Of a stretch of DNA of 14,957 nt, positions 14,190-14,957 are shown in pieces. The notes below the pieces were generated by a model. The model did no database searches and was not told the origin of the DNA. It saw only the letters and a list, made by a program, of their open reading frames with translations. Both the position numbers and the translations under genes were made by a program. The stretch is from JBLHUT01 sp047629975 (GTDB lineage: Bacteria; Pseudomonadota; Alphaproteobacteria; Rhodobacterales; Rhodobacteraceae), in assembly GCA_047629975.1 (NCBI GenBank), contig JBLHUT010000052.1, forward strand, positions 1-14,957, written 5' to 3'. Within the stretch, counting starts at the first letter, position 1. Each line of letters begins with the position of its first letter.

Positions 14190-14957
14190 GGCCGTCTTGC
14201 CGGGATAAAAACAGGCAACACGGCCCTTTGCGTCGGCGGTTTTGACCAATTCGGGGCGTTCTGCCTTGCACCGGTCCGTCGCCAGCGGACAGCGCGGATG
14301 ATAGGCGCATCCCGTCGGCGGGTTGATGGGATCGGGGATTTCACCTTGGGGAGGGGTCACCTCGCGGCCAAACCCGTCCATGCGCGGAGCAGCCTCGATC
14401 AGCATCCGCGTGTAGGGGTGCTGGGGGGCGGAAAACAGCGCCTCCGGGCTCGCTTCTTCGACCAGACGACCAAGGTACAGCACGCCGATCCGGTCGGCCA
14501 TATGCTGGATCACGGTCAGATCGTGGCTGATAAACAGGTACGTCAGCCCGAATTCGTCCTTCAGATCACTCATCAGGTTCAGGACTTGTGCCTGCACCGA
14601 AACATCAAGAGCCGAGGTCGGTTCATCGCAAACAATCAGCTTGGGCCCCGAGGCGAGCGCACGTGCCACACATATCCGCTGTCTTTGGCCACCCGAAAAC
14701 TCGTGCGGGAAGCGGTCTGCATCAATAGCAGCAAGCCCGACTTGTGTCAGCAACCGTTCGGCCAGACCGGTGACATCGCCACCGCGCGAGGCCACAGGTT
14801 CGTTTATGATTGCCCGCACCCGCCAGCGCGGATTGAGCGAGGCATACGGGTCCTGAAAAATCATCTGGATGTCAGAGCGCACAGCGTCGATCCGGGCGGC
14901 GTCTGTTTCGTGAACCAGATCGGTTCCGTTGATTTCAACAACCCCGTCCGAGGGGCG
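14187..14957 (-). CDS. Oligopeptide/dipeptide-type ABC transporter ATP-binding protein, 5'-truncated by window edge
   Basis: This ATPase subunit of an OppF/DppF-type importer acts at the cytoplasmic face of the inner membrane. The frame is open to base 14957; 256 residues are visible and the family has about 320-330, so the N-terminus with the Walker A motif lies beyond the edge. Counting from the edge, the Q-loop is in QMIFQDPYASLNP (Gln35), the signature FSGGQRQR is at 87-94, Walker B LIVCDEPTSALD at 107-118 and the H-loop histidine is in ISHD (His145). After it comes the C-terminal oligopeptide/dipeptide extension (about 170-250) with the cysteine set C-A-Y-H-P-R-C-P-L plus Cys230 and Cys249, which in relatives can hold an iron-sulfur cluster. 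It is convergent with the DMT permease. Partner permease and binding-protein genes would lie to the right. Peptide, nickel or other substrates cannot be told apart here. Confidence 0.9.
   Translation of the reverse strand, partial: RPSDGVVEINGTDLVHETDAARIDAVRSDIQMIFQDPYASLNPRWRVRAIINEPVASRGGDVTGLAERLLTQVGLAAIDADRFPHEFSGGQRQRICVARALASGPKLIVCDEPTSALDVSVQAQVLNLMSDLKDEFGLTYLFISHDLTVIQHMADRIGVLYLGRLVEEASPEALFSAPQHPYTRMLIEAAPRMDGFGREVTPPQGEIPDPINPPTGCAYHPRCPLATDRCKAERPELVKTADAKGRVACFYPGKTA

Noticed and set aside
1..14957. Search for a defence, secretion, mobile or biosynthetic cluster.
   Set aside because: I see no transposase, integrase, nuclease, toxin-antitoxin pair, CRISPR repeat, NRPS/PKS module or phage gene; apart from the two unknown proteins and the weak small ORF, the genes are housekeeping and transport families.

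Overview
The window reads as chromosomal DNA of an alphaproteobacterium, most likely a marine Roseobacter-type Rhodobacteraceae. The reasons are the high GC with GC-rich third codon positions, the short gaps and ATGA overlap between genes, and the protein types present (8-oxoguanine deaminase, guanine deaminase, MgtE, 5-formyltetrahydrofolate cyclo-ligase, YmdB-like phosphoesterase, SLC13 permeases with RCK domains, YebC). This placement is from pattern recognition; no search was run. There is no rRNA, tRNA, CRISPR array, insertion sequence, prophage or integron signal.

Layout. (1) 1-2365: two convergent amidohydrolases of purine salvage and catabolism, a 5'-truncated 8-oxoguanine deaminase and a complete guanine deaminase. 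(2) 2469-4402: mgtE and 5-formyltetrahydrofolate cyclo-ligase, overlapping by ATGA. (3) 4444-5265: a minus-strand membrane protein that I cannot assign, followed by a 330-base gap holding a possible small ORF. (4) 5596-9245: a plus-strand run of YmdB-like metallophosphoesterase, DMT-family permease and SLC13/RCK permease. A terminator-like hairpin separates the first two, and a hairpin covers the stop codon of the second. (5) 9252-11030: a second SLC13/RCK permease of exactly the same length (592 residues), tail to tail with the first. (6) 11208-11948: yebC, followed by a strong hairpin. (7) 12011-12331: a small secreted protein of unknown function on the minus strand. (8) 12567-14143: a LysE/ArgO-type amino-acid exporter and another DMT-family permease. 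(9) 14187-14957: the C-terminal three quarters or so of an oligopeptide-type ABC ATPase, running off the right edge.

Functionally the window is mostly housekeeping and transport: purine deamination, Mg2+ uptake, folate repair, two drug/metabolite permeases, two putative anion/dicarboxylate permeases, one amino-acid exporter and a peptide-importer ATPase. I found no convincing new multi-gene system. The least explained pieces are the unknown membrane protein at 4444-5265, the possible 24-codon ORF at 5510-5584, the small secreted protein at 12011-12331, the Asn-to-Asp change at a metal-ligand position of the YmdB-like enzyme, the convergent equal-length SLC13 pair, and several hairpins between genes.
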